NCBI RefSeq assembly: GCF_023151555.2
Contig: NZ_CP100426.1
Span: 1,116,001-1,180,000, forward strand
DNA: 64,000 bases
Direction: 5' to 3'
Source of the DNA: Photobacterium sp. CCB-ST2H9
GTDB taxonomy: Bacteria > Pseudomonadota > Gammaproteobacteria > Enterobacterales > Vibrionaceae
Shown: piece after piece, positions 53,414 through 62,267 of the stretch
How the letters are laid out: each line of letters opens with the position of its first letter
How positions within the stretch are numbered: the stretch's first letter is position 1
Position numbers and translations under genes: made by a program
Notes under the pieces: generated by a model
What the model was told of the DNA's origin: nothing
Database searches by the model: none
What the model saw: the letters and a program-made list of their open reading frames with translations, nothing else

Positions 53414-53979
53414 TCATTCGATGTCGGTTCAGTGCCCAATGTTTTCATGTGCTTTTGCTGTTGGATCAGCTGATTTGCCTGTGCCGGACTGCGTAGCTGA
53501 ACAAATTGAATATGTGCAAAATTGGGATCCGACATCATGCTCAGATAGCGCGCACGGTTTTTGCTGTAGGTTTTTATTGTCCACCAGACAATGGAATCCC
53601 GGCTCAGAAAGGTTTTCCGGAATGATTCCCGATTGCCCGTTCCCGGCCAAAGTTCCTGTTTGCTCAGGCAGCGGATCACCGCGCGTTGAACCGCCTGAAA
53701 TAGCGTGCGGGTAAACGAATAATCTACCCAGATGACAGTATCCGCATGACGCCATTTGAGGGCTGCCGTTCGGTGATAATTCCCGTCCAGAATCCATTGC
53801 GTCTGGTCGAGCGCCTGTTCAATGGCCAACAAAAATGCTTCGTCCGTCGATTCTGCCCAGTTGGGTTTCCAGAACAAAGCATCCATTTCAATATGCGGAT
53901 ACCCCAGAACATGTGCCAGTTTCCGGCAAAAAGTCGATTTCCCGCTGCCACTGGTGCCGATGACATTGATTCGCTGCAT
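53410..53979 (-). CDS. P-loop nucleotide kinase-like protein (FlaR/topology-modulation type)
   Basis: 189 residues from the ATG at 53979, which has GGGAGGGAA ahead; a GTG five codons earlier is unlikely. The P-loop is GTSGSGKST near residue 7. The middle part shows IEMDALFWKPNW and WILDGNYHRT, typical of adenylate-kinase-like proteins once named DNA topology modulation protein FlaR. The substrate is unknown. It overlaps the downstream GNAT gene by four bases. Confidence 0.88.
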   Translation of the reverse strand: MQRINVIGTSGSGKSTFCRKLAHVLGYPHIEMDALFWKPNWAESTDEAFLLAIEQALDQTQWILDGNYHRTAALKWRHADTVIWVDYSFTRTLFQAVQRAVIRCLSKQELWPGTGNRESFRKTFLSRDSIVWWTIKTYSKNRARYLSMMSDPNFAHIQFVQLRSPAQANQLIQQQKHMKTLGTEPTSNE

Positions 53980-53994
53980 TTCCCTCCCCCTCAC

Positions 53995-54419
53995 TTGAAA
54001 TCATTCATTTTATTTTCAGTTCATTTTCTGAATTCCGGTATTTTTTCTAATCTGAAAAATTCTTTGTTCTGAATTCGCTGACTTCAGGGAATTAAAAGTT
54101 GATTGATCAGCTGCCGATAAAAAGTATTTAAAAATCCGACGATTATAAAAAGATATCTTTTCAATACAATTCATTTCCCCCTGACATTTATCAGTAAAAC
54201 AGACAGTTACAAAAAATGTGACCTTGTTCTCTGATATCAATTCCCAAAATGTCTGACTCAAATGCACCAATCAAAGATGCATTATTTCAACTTGTACCCA
54301 GCCTGAATGAAATTTGTATGCACTATTCCTCTGACCTAAGTTCGATAAGCCGGAACGAAATTTAACATTTTATTTACCAATTGGGAGGTCGCTGTCCCCG
54401 ATTTCAATAAGGAAAAATC
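53995..54419. other. Intergenic region before the ThDP/oxidase operon
   Basis: No credible gene; an 84-codon minus-strand frame here has no ribosome site. The region is AT-rich and presumably holds divergent promoters. Confidence 0.4.
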
Positions 54420-56369
54420 ATGTCTGACCTACCGCCACGCATCATGCGTGATTATTTATACGATGCATTAAACCAGCTCGGTATCCGTCAAATATTCGGT
54501 GTCCCCGGCACCAATGAAATTCCGATTATCGATGGCACGTCCTACCCGGAAAACAACGTGGAATATGTCGAATGTTTGCATGAGAACATTGCGATGGGGG
54601 CAGCCATGGGCGCGGCCCGCATGACCGGAGAACCCGGTGTGCTGGTGGTTCACATTACCCCCGGAATTGCCCACGGGATCGGCAACTTATTCAATGCCTA
54701 CCGTTCTCATACTCCTTTGGTCATTCTCTGCTGTCAGCAGCAAAATGAACTGGTCACGCAAGAACCCTTACTGTCATCCAACATTGCTGAACTCGCGAAA
54801 CAGTACTGCAAATGGTCGCATGAACTGCGTACACCCTATGAATTCCCCATGGTGTTACAACGGGCCTTCAAGGAAGCCAAAGCACCGGCTTGCGGCCCGG
54901 TCTTTATTTCCATCCCCTGGGAATTCATGATGGTCAGCCCCTTGCCCAACCAGCCACAAAAGCTGCCGGGTATCACCCGTATTCCCACCAATTTCACGGG
55001 CGATACAGACGAAATTCAGCGTTTGGCACAGCGTTTTTCTGAAGCCAAAAATCCCATCATCATCGCAGGTGATGGCGTGGGTTATGATGATGCCGCACAA
55101 CAGCTGGGTATTCTGGCGCAAACGGTCGGGGCGCCCGTCGCCCTGCAAACTTTCAGCAGCCTTGCCAACTTTCCGAACGATGATATCCACTGGCAAGGCG
55201 AGTTACCGGGAAACCAGGCGATGCTGCAGGCCGTGTTTCAGCAGCATGATGTTGCGTTTCTGGTCGGCTGGAGCAATCAGGCTCAGGTCACAGTCTTCAA
55301 CTATGCCGATGGGCCGCTGATTCCGCCCTCAGTGGATATTCTCTATCTGTCGAATAACACCTGGGATATCGGGAAAAACTATTACGGCAGCCACGCCGTT
55401 CTGGGCGGCATCCGGGCCAGCCTGGAAAAACTCAATGACGTCATGGCTGGGCTCCCGGTGACGCCGGAGCAGCAACAGGCCAGAGATGCGCGCAACCAGC
55501 ATTTACAGCAGCTCAGTCAGCAACGCCGTCAGGACTGGAATGCCTATTTGAAACAGGCGGAAGAGACCCCGGCCGCGTGTATTAATCCCGCGCTGATCCC
55601 GCACTATTTATCTCAGGCCATCACTGAGCAAGGGCTCGCCAACCAGTTTGTCTATGTTCATGAAGCCGTTTCCGACAGCCCCAGTTTTCAGTATTTGATG
55701 CCGCTGAACAAAGAGATGAGCCGGCCAATCAGTTATTACTGCGTCTCCGGCGGCTCGCTGGGTTGGTCGATGCCAGCCTCACTCGGCATCAAGATTCAGC
55801 CCACAGCGATTCAGGGTGTGACGCCAAAACTGGTGATCAATGCCGTCGGTGACGGGTCGTCGCTGTTTTACCCGCAGGTCTGGTGGAGTGCTGCCAAATA
55901 TGATCTGGCGGTGCTTTACATCATCACCAACAACCGGGAATACCACACGCTGCAAAACGGACTGGAAGAAGTGATCGATTCCTACGACTGGGAACCGAAG
56001 AAAAAACCGGTTGAACCAGACCCGGCGGATCCGGCCAGCTATCACAATTACGAGGTGGATTATCTGTCGCTGCAACATCCGCAGCTGAATTTTCAGCAGA
56101 TTGCCGATGCGATGGGCGCTGGCGTCCAAGGGAAGATTGTTGAACAAACCAGCGACCTGAACACCGCGCTGAGAGAAGCCATTCACTTTGTTCTGAATGA
56201 AAACAAACCTTATGTGCTGGATATCCGGACGGAGCGGGATCCGGCGGCCGTACAGCAAAGTACTCACCTGAAATCCTCGGCAAAACGATTACGCCGCCCG
56301 TCGTTAAATTATTTCCACAAGGACGTGTTGGATGAAATCAATCCCAATCATTTCAGCACACTGGCATAA
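54420..56369 (+). CDS. ThDP-dependent decarboxylase/lyase-type enzyme
   Basis: 649 residues with three ThDP-enzyme domains. The N-terminal PYR domain carries the conserved catalytic Glu-55 in CLHENIAMGAA. The middle domain spans about 195-345, and the C-terminal PP domain has the ThDP motif GDGS at 477-480 with NN at 504-505. It resembles benzoylformate or phenylpyruvate decarboxylases and acetolactate-synthase relatives; the substrate is not shown. It is about 60-100 residues longer than most family members, with an insert at about 345-390 and a longer tail. A flavin amine oxidase follows after 32 bases, so it may decarboxylate the 2-oxo acid that enzyme makes. Confidence 0.85.
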   Translation: MSDLPPRIMRDYLYDALNQLGIRQIFGVPGTNEIPIIDGTSYPENNVEYVECLHENIAMGAAMGAARMTGEPGVLVVHITPGIAHGIGNLFNAYRSHTPLVILCCQQQNELVTQEPLLSSNIAELAKQYCKWSHELRTPYEFPMVLQRAFKEAKAPACGPVFISIPWEFMMVSPLPNQPQKLPGITRIPTNFTGDTDEIQRLAQRFSEAKNPIIIAGDGVGYDDAAQQLGILAQTVGAPVALQTFSSLANFPNDDIHWQGELPGNQAMLQAVFQQHDVAFLVGWSNQAQVTVFNYADGPLIPPSVDILYLSNNTWDIGKNYYGSHAVLGGIRASLEKLNDVMAGLPVTPEQQQARDARNQHLQQLSQQRRQDWNAYLKQAEETPAACINPALIPHYLSQAITEQGLANQFVYVHEAVSDSPSFQYLMPLNKEMSRPISYYCVSGGSLGWSMPASLGIKIQPTAIQGVTPKLVINAVGDGSSLFYPQVWWSAAKYDLAVLYIITNNREYHTLQNGLEEVIDSYDWEPKKKPVEPDPADPASYHNYEVDYLSLQHPQLNFQQIADAMGAGVQGKIVEQTSDLNTALREAIHFVLNENKPYVLDIRTERDPAAVQQSTHLKSSAKRLRRPSLNYFHKDVLDEINPNHFSTLA

Positions 56370-56401
56370 ACCATTTTCATCAAACTGCAAGGAAGGGTCC
56401 T

Positions 56402-58027
56402 ATGAGTCAACATTATGATGTTGCGATTATCGGCGCCGGGGTATCCGGTGTTTACAGCGCCTGGCAATTGAAAAAGAACTTTCCCGGAAAAAGCATTGCC
56501 GTCTTTGAAGGTAGCGACCGGATTGGTGGACGCCTGTTATCCGTGAAGGCACCGGGCGTGGACAATATGGTCGCAGAACTCGGGGGGATGCGCATTCTGG
56601 ATGCTGCACGGCAGCCCCTGATCCACGCATTACTAGATCAAATCAATCAGTTCAGTTCCCTGCCGAATCTGATTGAGTATTATCCGTTTCCGGTAGATAC
56701 CCCGGTCAACTTTGCCTACCTGCGGGAAGTCAGGCTGCGTCTGAAAGACTATCAGGATAACCCGCACGCCTTGCCGTATAACTACAGCACAGATGCTTAC
56801 GCACAAACGCCCGGCAGTGTCATGATCGCGGCGCTGGATAAAATCGTTCCCGGTATCACCGATCCGGATCTCACGGAAAGACAACGCCGGGAAATGGCGA
56901 TGAAGGCCGAGTTTCAGGGCAAAATGCTGTATGAACAGGGATTCTGGAATGTGCTGCAACAGGTGATGAGCAGCGAAGATTACCTGTACTGCCAGGACGC
57001 AGGGGGTTACAACTCCACCATGTCCAACTGGAATGCCGCGGATGCGATTCCCTGGTTCCTGACAGATTTCGGGGATGATGTGAAATACTTCGGCTTCAAA
57101 CAGGGATTCCAGCAAGTACCTGTCGCACTGGCAGAAGAGTTTCAGGCTATCGGCGGCGAACTGATGATGGGTCATAAGCTGACCACGTTCACGCAGGTCA
57201 ATGGTGCTTTTGAGCTGCATTTCAATACAGAACTGGAAATCACGCCCCATGATGCGCTGCAGTGTACAGCGACGCACGTGGTGCTGGCGATGCCAAGACG
57301 CGCCATTGATTTGCTGGAGCCCAATTGTCCGCTGCTGCAACAACCGGTCGTCAAATCCCTGACCGGCAGCGTCACCCCCAGACCCCTGTTCAAGCTGTTT
57401 ACCACTTACGCTTCTCCCTGGTGGGTCGAACAATCCGGCATTGAATCTGGCCGCAGTGTAACCAACATGCCCGTCCGTCAGACCTACTACTGGCCGACCG
57501 ATGAGGGTCAGCCCGCGCTGTCAGGTCCTGCGATTCTGATGGCCAGTTATGACGACGGAGTCAACGTGGGCTTCTGGGACGGTTACCGCCAGAAACGCGG
57601 ACTGGCCTGGAAACAACAGATGGAAGTTTTACCTTTACCCGAATACCGCGCCTTTACCGGCCTGATACAGCAGCAACGGGGAGCCGATGCCCAATGGCTG
57701 GCACACCAGGCACCTGAGTCTATGGTGAAGGAAGTCACGCGGCAGGTTAACCTGATCCACAATGTGTCTGTCGGGGAATCGGCTCAGACGCAGCCTCTGC
57801 AGGCAGCGTTCCGTGACTGGGGGGATGACCCGTACGGCGGCGGCTGGAACAGCTGGAATATCGGTGTACAAAGCGACGATGTTGCCAACCAGATTGTTCA
57901 GCCTCTGCCGCAGACGCATCTCTATATCTGTGGTGAAGCTTACTCACACAGTCAGGGATGGGTTGAAGGTGCCCTGCAGACCGCCCAGCTGATGCTGGCG
58001 AAGCTGGTGCCTCAGCTCAAGGCATAA
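56402..58027 (+). CDS. Flavin L-amino-acid oxidase/monooxygenase-like enzyme
   Basis: 541 residues. The FAD-binding motif GAGVSG is at 11-16, with the acidic ribose-binding residue in VFEGSDRIGGR. The LAAO-type ELGGMR is at 59-64. The C-terminal FAD motif spans 508-528 (CGEAYSHSQGWVEGAL). This is the flavin amine oxidase family, most like L-amino-acid oxidases and tryptophan 2-monooxygenases. No signal peptide is seen. AAGGAAGGG precedes the ATG. The operon with a ThDP decarboxylase suggests conversion of an amino acid to a 2-oxo acid and then to an aldehyde, with aromatic substrates likely. Confidence 0.85.
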   Translation: MSQHYDVAIIGAGVSGVYSAWQLKKNFPGKSIAVFEGSDRIGGRLLSVKAPGVDNMVAELGGMRILDAARQPLIHALLDQINQFSSLPNLIEYYPFPVDTPVNFAYLREVRLRLKDYQDNPHALPYNYSTDAYAQTPGSVMIAALDKIVPGITDPDLTERQRREMAMKAEFQGKMLYEQGFWNVLQQVMSSEDYLYCQDAGGYNSTMSNWNAADAIPWFLTDFGDDVKYFGFKQGFQQVPVALAEEFQAIGGELMMGHKLTTFTQVNGAFELHFNTELEITPHDALQCTATHVVLAMPRRAIDLLEPNCPLLQQPVVKSLTGSVTPRPLFKLFTTYASPWWVEQSGIESGRSVTNMPVRQTYYWPTDEGQPALSGPAILMASYDDGVNVGFWDGYRQKRGLAWKQQMEVLPLPEYRAFTGLIQQQRGADAQWLAHQAPESMVKEVTRQVNLIHNVSVGESAQTQPLQAAFRDWGDDPYGGGWNSWNIGVQSDDVANQIVQPLPQTHLYICGEAYSHSQGWVEGALQTAQLMLAKLVPQLKA

Positions 58028-58052
58028 TCCGGTTTGGACAGCGTCTTAGCGA

Positions 58053-58088
58053 ACAGGCCTTGCGGTGACCTGCAAGGCCTGTCTTTCA
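58053..58088 (+). terminator. Terminator after the ThDP/oxidase operon
   Basis: ACAGGCCTTGC pairs perfectly with GCAAGGCCTGT around an eight-base loop, followed by CTTTC. The stem is strong and the T-run weak. Confidence 0.65.
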
Positions 58089-58116
58089 AAACAAGGCTAT
58101 ACCGAACGATGCCGGA

Positions 58117-58617
58117 CTATGCCGGATGGCTTTCCTTCAGCACCGGCAGCAATCGCCTGAAAATCTCGGTCCCGCGTAAAGTATGATCACTGCCCACACG
58201 CTGCCAGCCCCAACGGCGATAATGCCGCCGCGCCCTTTCATTTTTACGCCCCACAGTGAGGAGTGCCGCCTGACATCCGTCAGCCTGCAGCCGGGTTTCA
58301 ATATAACGCTGGGCAGCATCGGCAACCCCTGAACCACGGTAATCCGGAATGATATACATGAGATGGACATATCCTGTGGCCGGTTCATCGGAAAAACTTT
58401 TGAATTCAAGCTGTCCGATAATACGGTGATCGTCCCAGATGTGGATGTAATACCAGCGTGGATCAACCAACCGGGAACGCATGCGCGCCTCATATCCGGC
58501 AATGAACGCCGAAAACCCATGATCCGCATGAAATGTGCAGATATAAGCATCTCGCCGAAAAGCCATACAAAACGCAAAATGCGCATCAACATTGATGGGA
58601 TGAAATTCAAGTGCCAT
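58117..58617 (-). CDS. GNAT N-acetyltransferase
   Basis: 166 residues from the ATG at 58617 with GGAGG ahead; the frame beyond is not supported. The acetyl-CoA loop is IIPDYRGSGVADAAQRYIETRL (in parts), and VGRKNERARRHYRRWGWQRV completes the fold (in parts). The substrate is unknown. Confidence 0.87.
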   Translation of the reverse strand: MALEFHPINVDAHFAFCMAFRRDAYICTFHADHGFSAFIAGYEARMRSRLVDPRWYYIHIWDDHRIIGQLEFKSFSDEPATGYVHLMYIIPDYRGSGVADAAQRYIETRLQADGCQAALLTVGRKNERARRHYRRWGWQRVGSDHTLRGTEIFRRLLPVLKESHPA

Positions 58618-58744
58618 TTGACCTCCGTGTCTCCATGACCTTGTCTGAGCAGTCCTGCTCATTCAACCGAAATGTGGTTGAGGATATCCGTTTATTGGGG
58701 GATAAACTGACAGCCCGAATTGAATTGGATCGAGCCCGAAAATC

Positions 58745-59158
58745 TTACTCTAAAAATACAGATAAGGAACGATGAGGATCAAAACTGTCTTTACTATTTT
58801 CAAGACAGGCAAAGGCTTCATGCCAGTCTTTTCGGTGAAAGGTAAAGTGCTGGTAGATCATGCAGTTGAAATAATGCATGGCATGCTTTTCTACATCTTC
58901 TTCCGATCGAATGGGCCATTTCTTTTCCGCGTAATTGCCGCATTCCTTTGAAACCGGCGTCAATTCCGATAAACAGTTTGCTTCTGAAATCTGAAAACAT
59001 TTCAGATAGACCGGTTGATCACAAATAACCCTGGGGCCATTGTTCAAGAGTTTTTGAGAGAAAATATCATACAGGACTTTCTCCTCCGCCGGTGGTTGCT
59101 TTTGGGATGCGCACCCGGCTAGCCAGAGTGCGGCAATGAATACCATTCCTTTTTTCAT
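58745..59158 (-). CDS. Lipoprotein of unknown function
   Basis: 137 residues. The N-terminus MKKGMVFIAALWLAGCASQ is a type II signal peptide with lipobox LAGC; Cys-16 would be lipidated. The residue after Cys is Ala, not Asp, so outer-membrane sorting is likely. Several further cysteines (ICDQPVYLKCFQ, NCLSEL, ECGNY, NCMIY, ACLEN) suggest disulfides. I do not recognise the family. Confidence 0.72.
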   Translation of the reverse strand: MKKGMVFIAALWLAGCASQKQPPAEEKVLYDIFSQKLLNNGPRVICDQPVYLKCFQISEANCLSELTPVSKECGNYAEKKWPIRSEEDVEKHAMHYFNCMIYQHFTFHRKDWHEAFACLENSKDSFDPHRSLSVFLE

Positions 59159-59215
59159 TGATAGTCCATTGTAATTTCTTTTCAGGCACTCACTGCCGCA
59201 TCAGATGAAATCTGG

Positions 59216-59728
59216 TCAGGCTGTTTTTGCCATGGATTTCACGGCTTTTTTCACTTTTTTCATCGCCATTTGTCGTTTCAGCGGTGACAAATAATCGATG
59301 AACAGATTCCCGCTCAGGTGATCAATTTCATGCTGCATGACGACCGCCAGAAAATCATCCCGTTCCAGAGTGATCGGATTTCCCTGACGATCCAGTGCTT
59401 TCACGACAACGGAGCTGTAACGCTCAACATCGGCATAATAATCCGGCACAGACAGGCACCCTTCCTGACCCATGACCTTTTCTTCGCCGCTGACAACTTC
59501 CGGGTTAATCAGCACCAGCGGTTCGTCCCGTGTTTCTGAAATATCAATCACCACCAGGGCTTCAGAACGACCCACTTGCGTAGCCGCCAGACCAACGCCG
59601 TTGCTGGTGGCATACAGGGTTTCGAGCAGGTCATCAATCAGGGTTTGCACTGAATCTATGTCGGTGACCGGAACGGCTTTCTCTTTTAAGCGCGGATCCG
59701 GTGCTGTCAGTATGTCTAAAATCGCCAT
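59216..59728 (-). CDS. def: Peptide deformylase (additional copy)
   Basis: 170 residues. The three family motifs are intact: GVGLAATQVG, EGCLSVPDYYADV (metal Cys) and MQHEIDHLSGNLF (HExxH). It removes the N-formyl group from new proteins. The gene is not beside fmt, so it is probably a second, accessory copy. The ribosome site is weak. Confidence 0.93.
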   Translation of the reverse strand: MAILDILTAPDPRLKEKAVPVTDIDSVQTLIDDLLETLYATSNGVGLAATQVGRSEALVVIDISETRDEPLVLINPEVVSGEEKVMGQEGCLSVPDYYADVERYSSVVVKALDRQGNPITLERDDFLAVVMQHEIDHLSGNLFIDYLSPLKRQMAMKKVKKAVKSMAKTA

Positions 59729-59801
59729 AACGAAATTACTTTTCTCTGAGTTGCGGAAAAGATGAAGTACAGCACAGATACTTCATCAAAGTCCATCTTC
59801 T

Positions 59802-60278
59802 TCAGTCCAAACTTTTCACCATGGGCACACAAGCCAATTCCAGTCCTTTTGGCGAACGATAGACTGCAATCTCATCGCCCGTAAAGCCCCTGGCACGGTA
59901 AAAGTCGGCCGCATTCAGCGTCGCGTCCAGTTTCAGTGCGGTCACGCCCGATTCTCTGGCGAGTGTTTCAATATGCGCCATCAGGGCCCTGGCAACGCCC
60001 TTGCCCATATAATCCGGCGCAACAAAAATGGCATCCACCTTCCCGATCCCATGTTCAGTGTTGAGCATGGCCGTCCCGATCACCCCCTGTTCAGACTCGG
60101 CCACGTAAAAAGCCCGTTCGATATCAGCGATAAAGCGTTCTGACATCCCGCCTTCCGTCCAGAGTTTTAACTGCGCTTCCGGATAATCCGCAACACACTT
60201 CGCCCAAATCGCCCGCTGACGAATCTCGTGTGCAGCCTTTGCATCCGCTTTGACTGCTTTTCGAATCACAAATGTCAT
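59802..60278 (-). CDS. GNAT N-acetyltransferase
   Basis: 158 residues from the ATG at 60278, with AAGGAG ahead; the frame upstream to 60341 overlaps the next gene and is rejected. The acetyl-CoA loop is VAPDYMGKGVARALMAHIE, followed by LDATLNAADFYRARGF. The substrate is unknown. Confidence 0.9.
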   Translation of the reverse strand: MTFVIRKAVKADAKAAHEIRQRAIWAKCVADYPEAQLKLWTEGGMSERFIADIERAFYVAESEQGVIGTAMLNTEHGIGKVDAIFVAPDYMGKGVARALMAHIETLARESGVTALKLDATLNAADFYRARGFTGDEIAVYRSPKGLELACVPMVKSLD

Positions 60279-60294
60279 CTTTCTCTCCTTGGAA

Positions 60295-61305
60295 TCACTT
60301 TGCCAGCCATGGGTCTGCCAGACGAATGCTTTCACGATCAAAATCGATCTCTGCCGTCGCTCCCAACGGTGTGACCAGCATCGGGTGGGTATGGCAGCTA
60401 TCGAAACCAGCCAGAATCGGTAATGACTGGCCGTTCAGCACTTCCAGTAAAACATCCAGCGGCGTTCTGCCTGTACCTCTGTCATTAAACAGCTCGTGTT
60501 TTCCTAAAATCACGGCAGACACCGTCTCAAACACGCCACAAAGTTTCAGGTGAGCCAATGAACGCTCAACGGTTTCGATCCCTTTGAGGGAATCTTCAAT
60601 CAACAAAATATCGCCGGACTGAATCGCTGGCATGTACGGACTGCCCCAGATTCCGGTCATGGTATTCAGGTTACCGCCAATCACCCGGCCTTTTATCACG
60701 CCTTCACCCATAAACTGCCAGTGGTTGGGGGATAAACGTTTGGCTTCAGACTGCGTTTCCCAGTCAATCATTTCATCCGTCCAGGCTGGCGGCATCTGAT
60801 ACTGGTACGAGGATTTTCCCGGGCGGCAGAGCAGCTCAAAAAATGAGTCATAGGTTTGCTCAACCAGTGGCGGCAACTCGCCAAAAGAAGCCACCAGCGC
60901 AGGACCATAAAAAGTAATCAGCCCGGTTTGGGCGTATATTCCCATCAACAGCGCGGTGACATCGGAATAGCCGATGATAATTTTAGGGTCACGTTTCAGG
61001 GCATCAAAGTCGAGATAAGGCAACAGCGCGTTACTGTTATTGCCACCAATCGTCGATATCACACAGCGTACTTCCGGATCACGGATTAGGGCATTCAGTT
61101 CTGCCGCGCGGGCCTGAATCGAGCCGGAACGATAATGGTCGGAACCTCCGGTCAGGCTGCCTGCCACAAGCTGAAATCCTTTGCTCTCTAGAAAGTGTTT
61201 CGCCCGCTCAAATCGCTTCGGCGCGAAGACTGTCGCGGGCGAAGAAGGCGAAAAAAATCCAATTTTATCCCCGAGCTTCAGGGCGGGCGGTAAAATAATG
61301 TTCAT
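60295..61305 (-). CDS. S66-family peptidase, MccF/LD-carboxypeptidase-like
   Basis: 336 residues. The nucleophile is in IIGYSDVTALL, with Glu likely in GVIKGRVIGGNLNTM or ILLIEDS and the His in DSCHTHPMLVTPLG, giving the Ser-Glu-His set of S66 peptidases. Size and the loop sequence favour MccF (microcin C7 immunity) over LdcA, but an LD-carboxypeptidase role in murein recycling is also possible. No microcin genes are nearby. Confidence 0.87.
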   Translation of the reverse strand: MNIILPPALKLGDKIGFFSPSSPATVFAPKRFERAKHFLESKGFQLVAGSLTGGSDHYRSGSIQARAAELNALIRDPEVRCVISTIGGNNSNALLPYLDFDALKRDPKIIIGYSDVTALLMGIYAQTGLITFYGPALVASFGELPPLVEQTYDSFFELLCRPGKSSYQYQMPPAWTDEMIDWETQSEAKRLSPNHWQFMGEGVIKGRVIGGNLNTMTGIWGSPYMPAIQSGDILLIEDSLKGIETVERSLAHLKLCGVFETVSAVILGKHELFNDRGTGRTPLDVLLEVLNGQSLPILAGFDSCHTHPMLVTPLGATAEIDFDRESIRLADPWLAK

Positions 61306-61347
61306 GAGAACGAATACATCCTTGCTCTGTTGAATGGGTGCCGCAAA

Positions 61348-61632
61348 CTAACTGCGATATTTCTGCTGATTGAGCTGGTCTTTCAGGTGATGGGTCTGCG
61401 TTAAATCGACCCCATGGACATTGGCCAGTGCACACAGATAATAAAGAACATCATACAATTCTTCGGCAATCGTCCCTTTTAAATGGTCAAGATCAGGCTG
61501 ACCCTCTTTCCCTTTCCGGATTGCTTCTGATAATTCCCCGACCTCCTCGATCAGCTTGAGGAAATACCCGGGAGTGTTCTCCGGATGATGATCGACGGCC
61601 CGAATATGTGCCTGTAATTCACTGATTTTCAT
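61348..61632 (-). CDS. MazG-like nucleotide pyrophosphohydrolase
   Basis: 94 residues from the ATG at 61632, with AAGGAAGTG ahead; the longer frame is rejected. The metal motif is LIEEVGELSEAIRKG (EExxE) with a downstream EELYDVLYYL (ExxD). It is a single MazG domain for cleaving noncanonical NTPs to NMP and pyrophosphate. It sits after the S66 gene region on the same strand. Confidence 0.9.
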   Translation of the reverse strand: MKISELQAHIRAVDHHPENTPGYFLKLIEEVGELSEAIRKGKEGQPDLDHLKGTIAEELYDVLYYLCALANVHGVDLTQTHHLKDQLNQQKYRS

Positions 61633-61777
61633 CACTTCCTTTTCATTATTGTATACCTGACCTGGCAATTTGTGACTGTAAACATCACTCAAAAGATATG
61701 CAATAGGATACTGACAGTTTCTGACAGTCCGCCGGTTTAAACTCAGGTCATTCCTAGCCAACACCGAAAAGAGGTCA

Positions 61778-62146
61778 ATGATGCTGACACCCAATCTGCT
61801 GTTACTTTATGTGAAAAGCCCTGAAACCAGTGCTGTTTTCTACCAAAAACTGTTCAACTGCGACCCGGTTGCCGTCCTTCCCACCTATGCGGCGTTCGAT
61901 TTTGAAAATGGCCTGAGTCTGGGGCTCTGGTCGGAAGAGGCGAAAAACTTTGTCTCCGGCGGAAGCGGCCATCGTTGCGAACTGTCGTTTATGGTGCCGG
62001 ATGACGAAACCGTAAAATCGCTTTACGACCAATGGCAGCCATCCGTGACCATTGAACAGCCTCTGCATGAAGCGGTTTTCGGTCTGACCTTTGTCGCTCT
62101 GGACCCGGACGGCCACCGGATCCGGGTCTGTACGCCGGATGATTAA
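61778..62146 (+). CDS. VOC-superfamily protein (glyoxalase/phenazine-resistance-like)
   Basis: 122 residues. It begins LTPNLLLLYVKSPETSAVFYQKLF and ends FVALDPDGHRIRVCTPDD, the standard VOC module (in parts). Such proteins often sequester drugs or act as dioxygenases or lyases. GAGGTCA precedes a double ATG. Confidence 0.85.
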   Translation: MMLTPNLLLLYVKSPETSAVFYQKLFNCDPVAVLPTYAAFDFENGLSLGLWSEEAKNFVSGGSGHRCELSFMVPDDETVKSLYDQWQPSVTIEQPLHEAVFGLTFVALDPDGHRIRVCTPDD

Positions 62147-62267
62147 ATCCAGTATCCGGATACAAAAATGGCCGCAACCGCGGCCATACTTTTGAATGTG
62201 ATCTTTTTCAACGTAATGTTTTTCGGCGCAATGTTTTTCGGCTTGGCGCCTTCAGACGGAATTGAAA

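Noticed and set aside
54016..54270. 84-codon minus-strand frame
   Set aside because: No ribosome site, unusual composition and no recognisable family; it is probably chance in AT-rich DNA.
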